64,000 bases of DNA from Turicibacter bilis (GTDB lineage: Bacteria > Bacillota_I > Bacilli_A > MOL361 > Turicibacteraceae), in NCBI RefSeq assembly GCF_024499055.1, contig NZ_CP071249.1, positions 992,001 through 1,056,000 of the forward strand, read 5' to 3'. The notes beneath the pieces were generated by a model. It saw nothing but the letters and a program-made list of their open reading frames with translations, was not told the origin of the DNA and did not search any database. This document shows positions 56,105-64,000 of this stretch, piece after piece. A program made the position numbers and the translations under genes. Position 1 is the first letter of the stretch. Each line of letters begins with the position of its first letter.

Positions 56105-57160
56105 TTATTTCATGCGATAAAACTCATCTGGCTGACATCCAATTTGACTAATATACAATTTACGAGTAAAAGCTTTTATTTTATCCAGATGTTCTTCCAC
56201 CATTTTTTCACCAACTGCTTCCAATGCTTTTATATTTTTTATACTGGCATTATCCATATGAGGACTGACATCAAATTGACTTAAATCTGGTTCAATTCTA
56301 AAATATTGATCCCGAATATGCTGGCACCGATACAGGACTTTTAATTGATGATCAACGGTCTGAGAACCTGCTGAACCATAAATATCAATGACAGGGACCA
56401 CCCATCCCACTTTTCCCCATCTTTTAGATGATTCATACGGATACGTTTTACCTTTAGAACCTGTCCCTAATGACAAAATCATAATATCATCTGGTGACGG
56501 TTGAAAAGGAAACTTACAAGCTTCAACATAAGCGCATAACGCAGGATTATTCGCAAACATTCCCCCATCAATTAAGGAGTATGACTCTTCTTTAGACTGA
56601 TTATTTAACTTAGCAACCGGAAAATACGTAGGAGCAGCTGTTGAAGCCCGAATCACCTCTCGAACTAAAAAATTTTTATCAACCTCTCGATAAGCATTCA
56701 TCTGATTAAAAAAAATGGCTTCCCCATGTTCCACATCATACGCTGGAAACAAACATGGTTTCACCAAATCTTCTAACCGTAAGTCACCAAAATAATCAGC
56801 TAACATCTTTTCAAGCTTTTCAGCCTTATATAAAGGACTCGTTAAGCCAAAATAATCTATGATTTGCGTTTTCCATGACCGTTCAAACATTTCACCTCCA
56901 TGAGCTAAGTACAAATCTAATACCTCTTTAGCACTATACTTTGCATGAGTACTTCCAAAACCATCTGGACAAAGATACAAGCCTGCTAAGATACTTCCTG
57001 TACTCGTTCCAGCAATCAAATCAAAATAATCACTAATTCTTGTATTGGGATTTTTACTATACTCTTGCAACAACTCTTCTATCTTTATCATAATTTTAGC
57101 TGGAATAATTCCGCGTATTCCACCTCCATCAATCGATAGCACTCGAATTTTCCTTTTCAT
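56105..57160 (-). CDS. Patatin-like phospholipase (CapV/Fabd-like subtype)
   Basis: 351 residues. Oxyanion loop RVLSIDGGGIRGIIPAKI, nucleophile GTSTGS (Ser53 region), and catalytic Asp in YSLIDGGMFANNPA are intact, with CLFPAYDVEHGE and ILSLGTGS also typical. This plant-patatin-like subtype hydrolyses phospholipid acyl chains. CapV effectors of CBASS are of the same type, but no nucleotidyltransferase, Cap2 or Cap3 gene adjoins it, so a housekeeping or stand-alone role is more likely. AGGAGGGGG precedes ATG 57160. Confidence 0.93.
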   Translation of the reverse strand: MKRKIRVLSIDGGGIRGIIPAKIMIKIEELLQEYSKNPNTRISDYFDLIAGTSTGSILAGLYLCPDGFGSTHAKYSAKEVLDLYLAHGGEMFERSWKTQIIDYFGLTSPLYKAEKLEKMLADYFGDLRLEDLVKPCLFPAYDVEHGEAIFFNQMNAYREVDKNFLVREVIRASTAAPTYFPVAKLNNQSKEESYSLIDGGMFANNPALCAYVEACKFPFQPSPDDIMILSLGTGSKGKTYPYESSKRWGKVGWVVPVIDIYGSAGSQTVDHQLKVLYRCQHIRDQYFRIEPDLSQFDVSPHMDNASIKNIKALEAVGEKMVEEHLDKIKAFTRKLYISQIGCQPDEFYRMK

Positions 57161-57280
57161 CTCTATCCCCCTCCTACTAATTAATATATGAGCATATATA
57201 CAATATAATAATTAATCATTCCATATCAGATGTGCCTGACTATTTATATCCTTTATTAAACTGGATAGGCGAAAAACTGG

Positions 57281-57378
57281 CCTTATCTTTTCATCTTAGA
57301 AGGATTTTTATTTTTAATAGCATACTAATAGCTTTCTGAACCACAGGCATAGTAAGTGATTGTCAAATATACAAAAAA
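57281..57378 (-). mobile_element. Relic of an IS200-type left end
   Basis: About 95 bases run parallel to 27977-28078 beside the IS200 remnant: CTTATCTTTTCA, TTTTTATTTTTAATA, TAGCTTTCTGAACCAC against AAAGCTTTCCGGAACCAC, and the closing ATATACAAAAAAG. The hairpins are degraded and no tnpA remains, so it is an old solo end. Confidence 0.65.
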
Positions 57379-57398
57379 GAGACTAGCAACTAGTCCCT
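57373..57398 (-). terminator. Terminator after the CDF gene
   Basis: GGGACTAG/CTAGTCTC stem, 3-base loop, T6 on the minus strand. It lies at the inner end of the IS200 relic. Confidence 0.8.
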
Positions 57399-58297
57399 TA
57401 TAAAATATCAGGTAATAATTCGATATAAAAATCAGAAAAATCATTTTGTAATGCCTCTTCTAATAAATCCTGAACTTTAGAATACAACCTAACCGATACA
57501 TAATCATCATTAGGAAGTACATAAATAGAAATCCAAATCTTTCTGCCTGTGCGCACTACATCATACGTTGTTTCATGCAAATGATACGACTTTAGAATGG
57601 GTTCACATTTGTCTTTAATTAATACCATTGTTTCCTCTTCAGGAGCCATTAAAAAAATATCTCTCATCGCTGTTAAAACGGCACGAATTGGTAACGGTAA
57701 AATAAAACACGACAAAAAAATCGCAATGATTTGATCTAAATAAGGCAACAAAGCATCGAACCAAGGATGACTAACAAATGTAGGAACCAAAAAAGCAACT
57801 GACATCCCAAAACTTGCAATCGCATCAATGGACCACTCCATCATTTCTGTTTTCAAAATAGGGGAATTTGAATCTCGATTTAAGCGCCTCAATATTAAGA
57901 TTACAATCACACTCAAACCTGCTGCAAACAACTCAAAATAAGCAATTTGCGTAAACTGAATATCACGCCCCCCATGAAACATCAACTGTACATTGTTTAC
58001 GACAAGTGCCACTGTCACAGAAGCTAACACAAACCCTTTAATCGCAATAAACAACGATTCAACTTGCGAATAACCATAAGGTTGTTTTTCACTGACTGGC
58101 TTATAAAGTAGTGGAACAAGCTTTAATGAAAATAAGATCATCATCAACTCTGATGCATCATAAATTGAATCCATTAAAACAGCTTGCGACTTTGACAGAA
58201 TAGCCATCAGAAGCTCCGCTAATACAAATAAAACCCCTGCTCCTAAAGAAATTTTCAAAGCTATTCGTTCTCTCTTCTCTTCTAAGCGCCTATCCAT
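57398..58297 (-). CDS. Cation-diffusion-facilitator-like transporter
   Basis: 299 residues, about six membrane helices. TM2 has LMDSIYDASELM in place of the usual D-x-x-H/D-S-x-x-D, and TM5 has EWSIDAIASFGM for H/D-x3-D, so acidic metal ligands are kept in modified form. The region QPYGYSQVESLFIAIKG (P-Y-G-x-x-R/Q-x-E) is a CDF hallmark. Likely a divalent-metal antiporter, perhaps Mn or Fe; ion not assigned. The cytoplasmic C-terminal domain (EPILKSYHLHETTYDV) is present. A weak RBS precedes ATG 58297. Confidence 0.85.
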   Translation of the reverse strand: MDRRLEEKRERIALKISLGAGVLFVLAELLMAILSKSQAVLMDSIYDASELMMILFSLKLVPLLYKPVSEKQPYGYSQVESLFIAIKGFVLASVTVALVVNNVQLMFHGGRDIQFTQIAYFELFAAGLSVIVILILRRLNRDSNSPILKTEMMEWSIDAIASFGMSVAFLVPTFVSHPWFDALLPYLDQIIAIFLSCFILPLPIRAVLTAMRDIFLMAPEEETMVLIKDKCEPILKSYHLHETTYDVVRTGRKIWISIYVLPNDDYVSVRLYSKVQDLLEEALQNDFSDFYIELLPDIL

Positions 58298-58464
58298 TCT
58301 TTCACAACTTTCTTTATCATTTTATATTCTATTATATTAAAGTAAATGAAAAATTACGCATAAAAAAATCGATACTAATATAAAAACGTTCTTTTAGACA
58401 ACTATATCTAATTAAAAAACAACAAAAAAGACATCCCGGTGAGGATGTCCTTCATGATATTAAA

Positions 58465-58548
58465 TGGTGCGGGTGACAGGAGTTGAACCTGCACACCAAA
58501 GGTACTAGAGCCTAAATCTAGCGCGTCTGCCAATTCCGCCACACCCGC
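58465..58548 (-). tRNA. tRNA-Leu (TAG)
   Basis: Acceptor GCGGGTG/CACCCGC, anticodon stem CTAGA/TCTAG with loop TTTAGGC giving TAG, long variable arm, T-loop TTCAACT and encoded CCA. Last gene of the tRNA operon. Confidence 0.95.
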
Positions 58549-58610
58549 AATTTGATTACTTTTTTATTATATCATCTTTTCAATAAAAAACAAGTAGAAA
58601 ATAAAAAAAA

Positions 58611-58686
58611 TGGTGTCCTGCAGAGGACTCGAACCTCTGACCCTCTGATTAAAAGTCAGATGCTCTACCAACTGAGCTAGCAGGAC
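58611..58686 (-). tRNA. tRNA-Lys (TTT)
   Basis: Acceptor GTCCTGC/GCAGGAC, anticodon loop CTTTTAA (TTT), T-loop TTCGAGT, encoded CCA. Confidence 0.96.
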
Positions 58687-58696
58687 ACAATTTAAT

Positions 58697-58771
58697 TGGC
58701 TGGGCTAGCTGGATTCGAACCAGCGCATGACGGAGTCAAAGTCCGTTGCCTTACCGCTTGGCTATAGCCCA
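58697..58771 (-). tRNA. tRNA-Gln (TTG)
   Basis: Acceptor TGGGCTA/TAGCCCA, anticodon stem ACGGA/TCCGT with loop CTTTGAC (TTG), encoded CCA. Confidence 0.95.
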
Positions 58772-58780
58772 TTTTTTCTT

Positions 58781-58898
58781 ATTGTCTAGCAACACTCGCA
58801 TAACACTTGTAAAGTTCAATAATGATTCATAACTTTTAGTTATTTTATCATTCTTTTCACTTTCAGCGTGTTATAAACGCTCGCTTATGCTTTTCTTG
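58781..58898 (-). repeat. Structured tRNA-operon spacer, copy 1
   Basis: 118 bases between tRNA-Val and tRNA-Gln, repeated at 59071-59188 with about 12 mismatches. Contains a stem AATGAT...ATCATT around TAACT/AGTTA and a second hairpin AGCGT/ACGCT. Confidence 0.88.
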
Positions 58899-58901
58899 TT
58901 A

Positions 58902-58977
58902 TGGTGGAGGATGACGGGCTCGAACCGCCGACCCTCTGCTTGTAAGGCAGATGCTCTCCCAGCTGAGCTAATCCTCC
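58902..58977 (-). tRNA. tRNA-Val (TAC)
   Basis: Acceptor GGAGGAT/ATCCTCC, anticodon stem TCTGC/GCAGA with loop CTTACAA (TAC), T-loop TTCGAGC, encoded CCA. Confidence 0.96.
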
Positions 58978-58985
58978 ATATTTTA

Positions 58986-59061
<76 letters not shown>

Positions 59062-59070
59062 TTTTTTTAC

Positions 59071-59188
59071 ATTGTCTAGCAACACTCGCATAACACTTGT
59101 AAAGTTCAATAACAATTCATAACCTCTAGTTATTTCATTGTTCTTTCCACTTTCAGCGTGTTATAAACGCTCATTTTTGCTTTTCTTT
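59071..59188 (-). repeat. Structured tRNA-operon spacer, copy 2
   Basis: Between tRNA-Glu and tRNA-Thr. Same length and same order of hairpins as copy 1; in the main stem AACAAT...ATTGTT replaces AATGAT...ATCATT, so pairing is kept. Confidence 0.88.
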
Positions 59189-59191
59189 TAA

Positions 59192-59268
59192 TGGTGACCC
59201 GTACGGGATTCGAACCCGTGTATGCATGCGTGAAAGGCATGTGTGTTAAACCGCTTCACCAACGGGCC
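59192..59268 (-). tRNA. tRNA-Glu (TTC)
   Basis: Acceptor GGCCCGT/ACGGGTC, anticodon stem CATGC/GCATG with loop CTTTCAC (TTC), T-loop TTCGAAT, encoded CCA. First gene of the tRNA operon. Confidence 0.95.
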
Positions 59269-59297
59269 TTTTCTGTCGTTCCGCTTGGTACACATAT

Positions 59298-59326
59298 ATA
59301 ATATCACGCCTGTCGAATTGTGTCAA
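59298..59326 (-). promoter_or_regulatory. Strong promoter of the tRNA operon
   Basis: TTGACA (59326-59321) and TATTAT (59303-59298) with a 17-base spacer, about 30 bases upstream of tRNA-Glu. Confidence 0.88.
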
Positions 59327-59393
59327 CAAATTATTCAAACTTTTTGCCGAAATTTTTCTCTTTTTATACTATGAGCAAAAATCATCGCTTTAT

Positions 59394-59428
59394 ACAAAAA
59401 AAATCTATCTTACGATAGATTTTTTTCA
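59394..59428 (-). terminator. Terminator of the helicase-nuclease gene
   Basis: AAAAATCTATC/GATAGATTTTT with a 4-base loop; A and T tracts on both sides, overlapping the 3' end of the gene. Confidence 0.88.
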
Positions 59429-62400
59429 CCTTCAATTCCGAGCTCTTTAAGTTTTTCAAAAACAGGTTGAAGTGCAAGTTCTTGATTTCGATAAAAGATA
59501 CTTCCACGAATATGGATAAAATGCCATCCAGCACGTTCAAGCACGCCTTGACGCTCAAGATCTTGTTCAATCTTTTCAACACCATAGAACGTATCACCGT
59601 CACATTCAATCGCTAAACGTTGACGCTCTCCTTCAACCACTAAATCCATTTGATACTTTCCAATGGACACCTTCGACTTCACAACATAACCACGAGATTC
59701 AATAGCTTTCATCACATCACGTTCTAGCAACGTTTCACACTCATGACTTATTAACTCATACATCGGTTTTGGATTTTGACAATAAGCTAATAATTCATAA
59801 CGTAAATCTTCCGCTGATAACTCGCTAATAGAAACCGAATGATATAGACGCATCTGACACTTCGCGCGACTAGCTGCAACATTAAAACGTTGCGTGTACA
59901 TCTTCTTATTTAATGCATTGTAACGCATATTAGGTGCGATAACTAAGGATAAGAACATCACATCACGCTCATCTCCTTGGAACGAATAAGCATCGCCACA
60001 AATAATCTGACGCTCAACCATGACCTTCTCCCCAACCGCATCTAATAAGAGTTTCTGAATTAACTTCGCTTGCTCAGCACCAAGTAAAGAAATCACACCC
60101 ATGCTTTTTCCATCATATATTGGATTTTCAACACAAGCTTTAATATCAGAAACAATTCGCTTCGCCTCATTTAAATTCGTCTTCTTCTCATCTCGAGCAC
60201 CATCTTCAACATAAATTGCCATCACAGCAGGATTAAACTGTTCAGATAAAACGGGTAATTTAAGCGGAATCATTTCATTATGATAAGCTAACTCATTTGA
60301 GAATCCGATAATTTCAGGTACACAACGGAAATGTTCCTTTAACATGAGCTTTCCTTTACTCGAAAAGACGCGGCAAGCAATATCATAAAGAGACGTTTGG
60401 AAATCATATGAATTCCCATTTTCAATATTATACAAATATCGACTCATCAAATCTTTAACTGACGCCTCAGAAATCCCCGGCATCATTGGACTAATCTGCT
60501 GATCATCTCCAACAATAACCACCTTTTTTCCACGCATTAAAATCGGTAAACTTAACACATTACACTGACTACTTTCATCAATAATAACCACATCAAATAA
60601 ATCAGGATTCACCTTAAAATTCTCAATGGCCTCTTTGACCGGCATAATCCAAACTGGAATCGCACTTTGGCACTTCTCCATCTCAACACGAGCCTCACGT
60701 CTAAACTTCTGCGCCTGTCGTCCCGTTCCTTTTCCAATTCGATTCATCTTCTGCATCCATGTTTGAAGCGCACGGTCCTCTTCAGGCGTCACACGATCTA
60801 ACTGATTCTTCCACGTCATTTTGAAAATTAATTGCTTAATCAATGAGATTTCTTCTTTTTCAAGCATTTGCATCTTTAACTCAAGCTCACCATTTTTCCA
60901 ATCTTCAAGTGAATCTAAAAACGTCGTTAACTTCGCATAATCAAAAATCTCAGCCAAACTTCCAGGCATCGGCTCCACCATACCGATTGTATTCACTAAC
61001 TCATTCGCAAATAACGGCATCGCCACCTTTAGTTCATGCAGCAATCCATAAAAGATTTGATATTGCTCTTTAATCTGATTTAATGACTGGATTTTCCCTA
61101 ATATTTCAGCAAATAACTCTAAATCTTTATTCACTAAAGCATTATAAAGCTCCTGACCAACTGAATGAAGTTGTTCACCGATAAGTAGTGGCTTATATTT
61201 ACTTAAAAGAACTTGATAAACCTCTTGCCACCCTTTTTGTCTTATTTTATTTTGCGTCAATTCAATCGAATAAGATAACGCCTTTAAATCAGATAAATTT
61301 TCATAACCAATTTTTTTATACCCTTGAACAATTGGTGATAAAAAGTCATTTAATTGCTGAATTTCTTCAAGGCATTCCATAATAATACTAAATTGCTTCA
61401 TCTTTTGATTATGAGCAAACAATACCTGACTTTCATTACCATCAATAAACTCACCACCATTAGGTGCCATATTCTTATTCCAAATCTTTGCAAACTTAGC
61501 TAACAATTCGAGCTTTTGTCTTTGGGATTCAATGCGATTTAAATCATCTAACGTTGAAAGTTTTTGACCATTAATACGCGTATTTTCATAAAAGGCACGA
61601 ATATCAGAATTAAATGTTAAATAAAGTCCTCCAATCCCTTTACCCGCTTGAAGACGTTCTTTCAAAGAAGTAATGATACTTTCATACTTTGGATGATCAT
61701 AGTAATCACACTCAACCACATCATTAACAATCAATACTTCTATTTCATTGACTTTCATAATGATATCTTTTAGACGATTAAAGACAGTCTCCCAAATCAA
61801 TGATCGTTCTTCATTTAACAAGCATTCTTCAAGTATCCGTTGTTCCAGTGGATCTTGTAGCTTCTCAAGCTTTTGACATAATGGTTCTAGTTGACGTCCA
61901 AGTTCATCAATAAACGTACGATTCTCTTCAAACTCGTATAGCTTTGGCATCAACTTAAGCTCTTGAATTCGCGTCGAGTAACACTGCTCTTCACTTAATA
62001 ACTTGCGATACTCCTCAACGCTCATTAAACGACTTAACGCTGGTAACTTTAATTGAGCTAAATCTTTATGCTGTGCAGGAAGCATCCCTTTTAACTCCCA
62101 CAACGTCACAAACTGATCTTCAGTTAGTGGAGACACTGCATCCATTGAGACTTTATCCTTAACCCAGCCAAATCGGTCCACCTGTTCTGCCACTAATTGC
62201 GCCATCTCATAAGGTTGACAAATCTTATCCTTCCAAACTTGACCTTTTGAATCTAATTCCTTGAAACGAACAATATTATTCTTTGTAATACTCATCTGGC
62301 GTCGTACCATATCTAACTGGCGACTCAACACTTGAATCTCTTTATCTAAAAGCTTTGTATCATAGGTCGCTAATCCTTCAGAAATCATTCGAATTGATTG

Positions 62401-63819
62401 CTCAATCTGCGCAAGTGATTGACGATCTCCACCTAAAAACGACACACACAACGATTGAATTTCTTCCGGTAACTTATCAATTAACACACGTAATGCCTTA
62501 TCTTTCTCACTTGTCACCAATACACGCTTTCCATGCGCTAATAAATGAGCAATCAAATTAACAATCGTATGACTTTTCCCGGTTCCTGGAGGGCCTTGTA
62601 CTGTTACAGCAACATTATTTGCTAAACGTCTAGCAATATCCTTTTGCTCTTCATTCGCAGGAAGTGGAAATAATAATTGTTCTCCAATGCCTACCCAATC
62701 CTTTAATTCATCCTGTGATTGCCTCAATCCATCTACATCAATAATTGCTTGAATCGTTTTTGGAATTCTTCCACCTTCTTCAAGATACTCAATCGTCGAC
62801 TGTAAATCCTCTTTTAATAAGGCTTCTGAACGCTTTCGAATGAAAATCACACTCTGTTGCTTAACCATTGGAAACTTACTAACAGGTTCTACCTCATCTT
62901 TTCCTAAATACAATCCATTTGGATGCATATAATGAATCAATTGACGTAAAATTCCCTCCGACTCCTCAATATCAAACGGAGAGATCATCGATCCAGACAC
63001 AGCTTCCTTCAGTTGCATGATTTCCTGCTGATTCGCAAACTCAACACCGGCTAAAACTTCTAAATCTAATTGATATCCTCTCGTGCTCGGCAATAACTTC
63101 GCCACACCTCTTTCGGCATCAAAATCTAACTCCAATTTCATAACGAGCATCGGGTGATGAATTGGATATTTTAATTGATAAGATAACACACCAATTCCCA
63201 TCATAATTTCAAGAGATTGCTCTTCTGATTTCATCATCTGTCTCAGTTGGAAAAAGTAATCATACATTTTTTGAATCTGGCGTTTACGCTTTTGATTAAG
63301 AGCCCATTCTTTCCACTCTTCAATCCACGTCTCATACATCTTTAAACAATACTTCATATGAAGGGGTAAATCTTTCATTTTGTCGAGCGCTTCATTAACC
63401 TCAATAAACATCTCAGAATGTTGGATTAAAAATCTTTCCCATTGGGTTAACTCGATCTTCCCCTGATGAACATGACTCACCTTTTTTTGAAGCTGTTCCC
63501 AGTTTTGATTCATAATTTCTTCTAATTCAACACCCGAGCAAATCACACTTCCATCCTTAGTATAGTCAAATTGTAATAATTCAAAAATTCTCCCTAATTT
63601 ATGATCAAACATTGGATAATCATTTTTAAAGACTTGTTGGTGCACCTCAAGATAAGCGTCTGCATCAACACCATCTCCTCCTAAAAAACATCCATCCCCA
63701 AGTGGCAACTCATCTAGCATCCAAGACTTTTCATACTGCTTCAACTCACGAATCGGTTGACTTGTTAAATGGCGGAGTGCTAATAGATATTCAAATAACT
63801 GCTTTACCTTCTTGTCCAA
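59410..63819 (-). CDS. Giant SF1 helicase with C-terminal PD-(D/E)XK nuclease (defence-like)
   Basis: About 1469 residues. An unknown N-terminal region (1-380) precedes a UvrD/Dna2/NAM7-type SF1 helicase: Walker A TVQGPPGTGKSHTIVNL near 410, a long coiled-coil insertion (about 500-1000), Walker B VVIIDESSQ near 1075, VIVGDDQQISP, LKEHFRCVPEIIGFS, SFQGDERDVMFLSL and RFNVAASRAK (motifs III-VI). The last 110 residues form a DUF559/Vsr-like nuclease: YQMDLVVEGERQRLAIECDGD with Asp and Glu-Cys-Asp. Helicase-nuclease fusions of this form (Hhe-like, DUF4011-helicase-Vsr) act in phage defence. Start is TTG 63819 (AAAGGAG 8 bases before); GTG 63828 overlaps the RBS. Confidence 0.92.
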   Translation of the reverse strand: MDKKVKQLFEYLLALRHLTSQPIRELKQYEKSWMLDELPLGDGCFLGGDGVDADAYLEVHQQVFKNDYPMFDHKLGRIFELLQFDYTKDGSVICSGVELEEIMNQNWEQLQKKVSHVHQGKIELTQWERFLIQHSEMFIEVNEALDKMKDLPLHMKYCLKMYETWIEEWKEWALNQKRKRQIQKMYDYFFQLRQMMKSEEQSLEIMMGIGVLSYQLKYPIHHPMLVMKLELDFDAERGVAKLLPSTRGYQLDLEVLAGVEFANQQEIMQLKEAVSGSMISPFDIEESEGILRQLIHYMHPNGLYLGKDEVEPVSKFPMVKQQSVIFIRKRSEALLKEDLQSTIEYLEEGGRIPKTIQAIIDVDGLRQSQDELKDWVGIGEQLLFPLPANEEQKDIARRLANNVAVTVQGPPGTGKSHTIVNLIAHLLAHGKRVLVTSEKDKALRVLIDKLPEEIQSLCVSFLGGDRQSLAQIEQSIRMISEGLATYDTKLLDKEIQVLSRQLDMVRRQMSITKNNIVRFKELDSKGQVWKDKICQPYEMAQLVAEQVDRFGWVKDKVSMDAVSPLTEDQFVTLWELKGMLPAQHKDLAQLKLPALSRLMSVEEYRKLLSEEQCYSTRIQELKLMPKLYEFEENRTFIDELGRQLEPLCQKLEKLQDPLEQRILEECLLNEERSLIWETVFNRLKDIIMKVNEIEVLIVNDVVECDYYDHPKYESIITSLKERLQAGKGIGGLYLTFNSDIRAFYENTRINGQKLSTLDDLNRIESQRQKLELLAKFAKIWNKNMAPNGGEFIDGNESQVLFAHNQKMKQFSIIMECLEEIQQLNDFLSPIVQGYKKIGYENLSDLKALSYSIELTQNKIRQKGWQEVYQVLLSKYKPLLIGEQLHSVGQELYNALVNKDLELFAEILGKIQSLNQIKEQYQIFYGLLHELKVAMPLFANELVNTIGMVEPMPGSLAEIFDYAKLTTFLDSLEDWKNGELELKMQMLEKEEISLIKQLIFKMTWKNQLDRVTPEEDRALQTWMQKMNRIGKGTGRQAQKFRREARVEMEKCQSAIPVWIMPVKEAIENFKVNPDLFDVVIIDESSQCNVLSLPILMRGKKVVIVGDDQQISPMMPGISEASVKDLMSRYLYNIENGNSYDFQTSLYDIACRVFSSKGKLMLKEHFRCVPEIIGFSNELAYHNEMIPLKLPVLSEQFNPAVMAIYVEDGARDEKKTNLNEAKRIVSDIKACVENPIYDGKSMGVISLLGAEQAKLIQKLLLDAVGEKVMVERQIICGDAYSFQGDERDVMFLSLVIAPNMRYNALNKKMYTQRFNVAASRAKCQMRLYHSVSISELSAEDLRYELLAYCQNPKPMYELISHECETLLERDVMKAIESRGYVVKSKVSIGKYQMDLVVEGERQRLAIECDGDTFYGVEKIEQDLERQGVLERAGWHFIHIRGSIFYRNQELALQPVFEKLKELGIEGEKNLS

Positions 63820-63913
63820 AATTTTCACTCCTTTAACTCACACTTTTCTTCATTATATCACGAAAAGCAACAATCTCCGCACCTATATATACATACATAT
63901 TCCGACAAAATCT

Positions 63914-63951
63914 AAAAAAGGTGACCAGTCAAAGACTAGACACCATTTTTA
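63914..63951 (-). terminator. Terminator of the gene upstream of the helicase
   Basis: GGTG(T)CTAGTC/GACTGGTCACC stem, 3-base loop, T6 on the minus strand. It isolates the helicase gene from the gene to its right. Confidence 0.82.
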
Positions 63952-64000
63952 GAACCTTCATTTACCATATATACCCCTTGTAGCTGTTCCATAAAATCAT
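63936..64000 (-). CDS. C-terminal fragment of a gene running off the window
   Basis: The minus-strand frame reads DFMEQLQGVYMVNEGSKNGV and a TAG at 63938-63936, directly followed by the terminator. Only about 20 residues are visible, so the product is unknown; placement before a terminator makes it plausible. Confidence 0.45.
   Translation of the reverse strand, partial: DFMEQLQGVYMVNEGSKNGV

Noticed and set aside
56105-57160. CBASS defence system based on the patatin
   Set aside because: The patatin resembles CapV, but no CD-NTase or accessory Cap gene adjoins it; neighbours are small ORFs and a cation transporter.

Overview
The window is AT-rich DNA from a low-GC Gram-positive bacterium (Bacillota). 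The gene orders recJ-apt-rel-dtd-hisS-aspS and ruvA-ruvB-queA-tgt-yajC, GGAGG-type ribosome binding sites, frequent TTG/GTG starts, a T-box leader and SpoVB-, LCP- and DUF1540-type proteins all fit. Protein flavour suggests the Turicibacter/Erysipelotrichia side, but no rRNA is present to prove this. Most genes lie on the minus strand.

Layout: 1-7.7 kb is the end of a surface-polysaccharide locus: a polytopic polymerase-like protein cut by the window edge, an Alg13/Alg14-like glycosyltransferase pair, a Wzx-like flippase, and an LCP (LytR-CpsA-Psr) attachment enzyme with a membrane partner. 8-17 kb holds aspS and hisS under a T-box, then dtd, rel, apt and recJ. 17-26 kb has a SpoVB-type flippase, a DUF421 protein, the tgt/queA/ruvAB cluster and an FNT channel. 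26-35 kb is a decayed, mobile-element-rich stretch: a DUF1576 protein, an IS200/IS3 chimeric remnant, an AI-2E permease broken by one stop codon, a patatin, and an ISL3 element split by an IS3 element with both target duplications still readable.

35-40.4 kb is a sucrose system (ScrR repressor, PTS EIIBC, sucrose-6-phosphate hydrolase, fructokinase) with matching operators. 40.4-54 kb is mixed: tRNA-Ser, a class III aminotransferase, a U32 protein, an SEC-C protein, an M50 protease, a probable corrinoid module (PduO-like protein, DUF4430 protein, ECF S component), a lipoprotein, an aldo/keto reductase, small zinc-ribbon proteins and a pair of cytosolic 5'-nucleotidase paralogues of which one has lost a catalytic residue. 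54-58.3 kb carries an NSS sodium symporter, small ORFs, a second patatin and a CDF-like transporter. 58.4-59.3 kb is a tRNA operon (Glu, Thr, Val, Gln, Lys, Leu) with two copies of a 118-bp structured spacer that show compensatory base changes. 59.4-63.8 kb is a very large SF1 helicase-nuclease fusion that looks like a single-gene defence protein.

Most worth follow-up: the helicase-nuclease beside the tRNA operon, the covarying spacer RNA, the corrinoid module with a divergent PduO-like protein, the Cys/His-rich tail on HisRS, the GACAC (Asp/His) specifier in the T-box, and the frameshifted repeat tail of the LCP protein. All calls come from reading the sequence; no database search was run.
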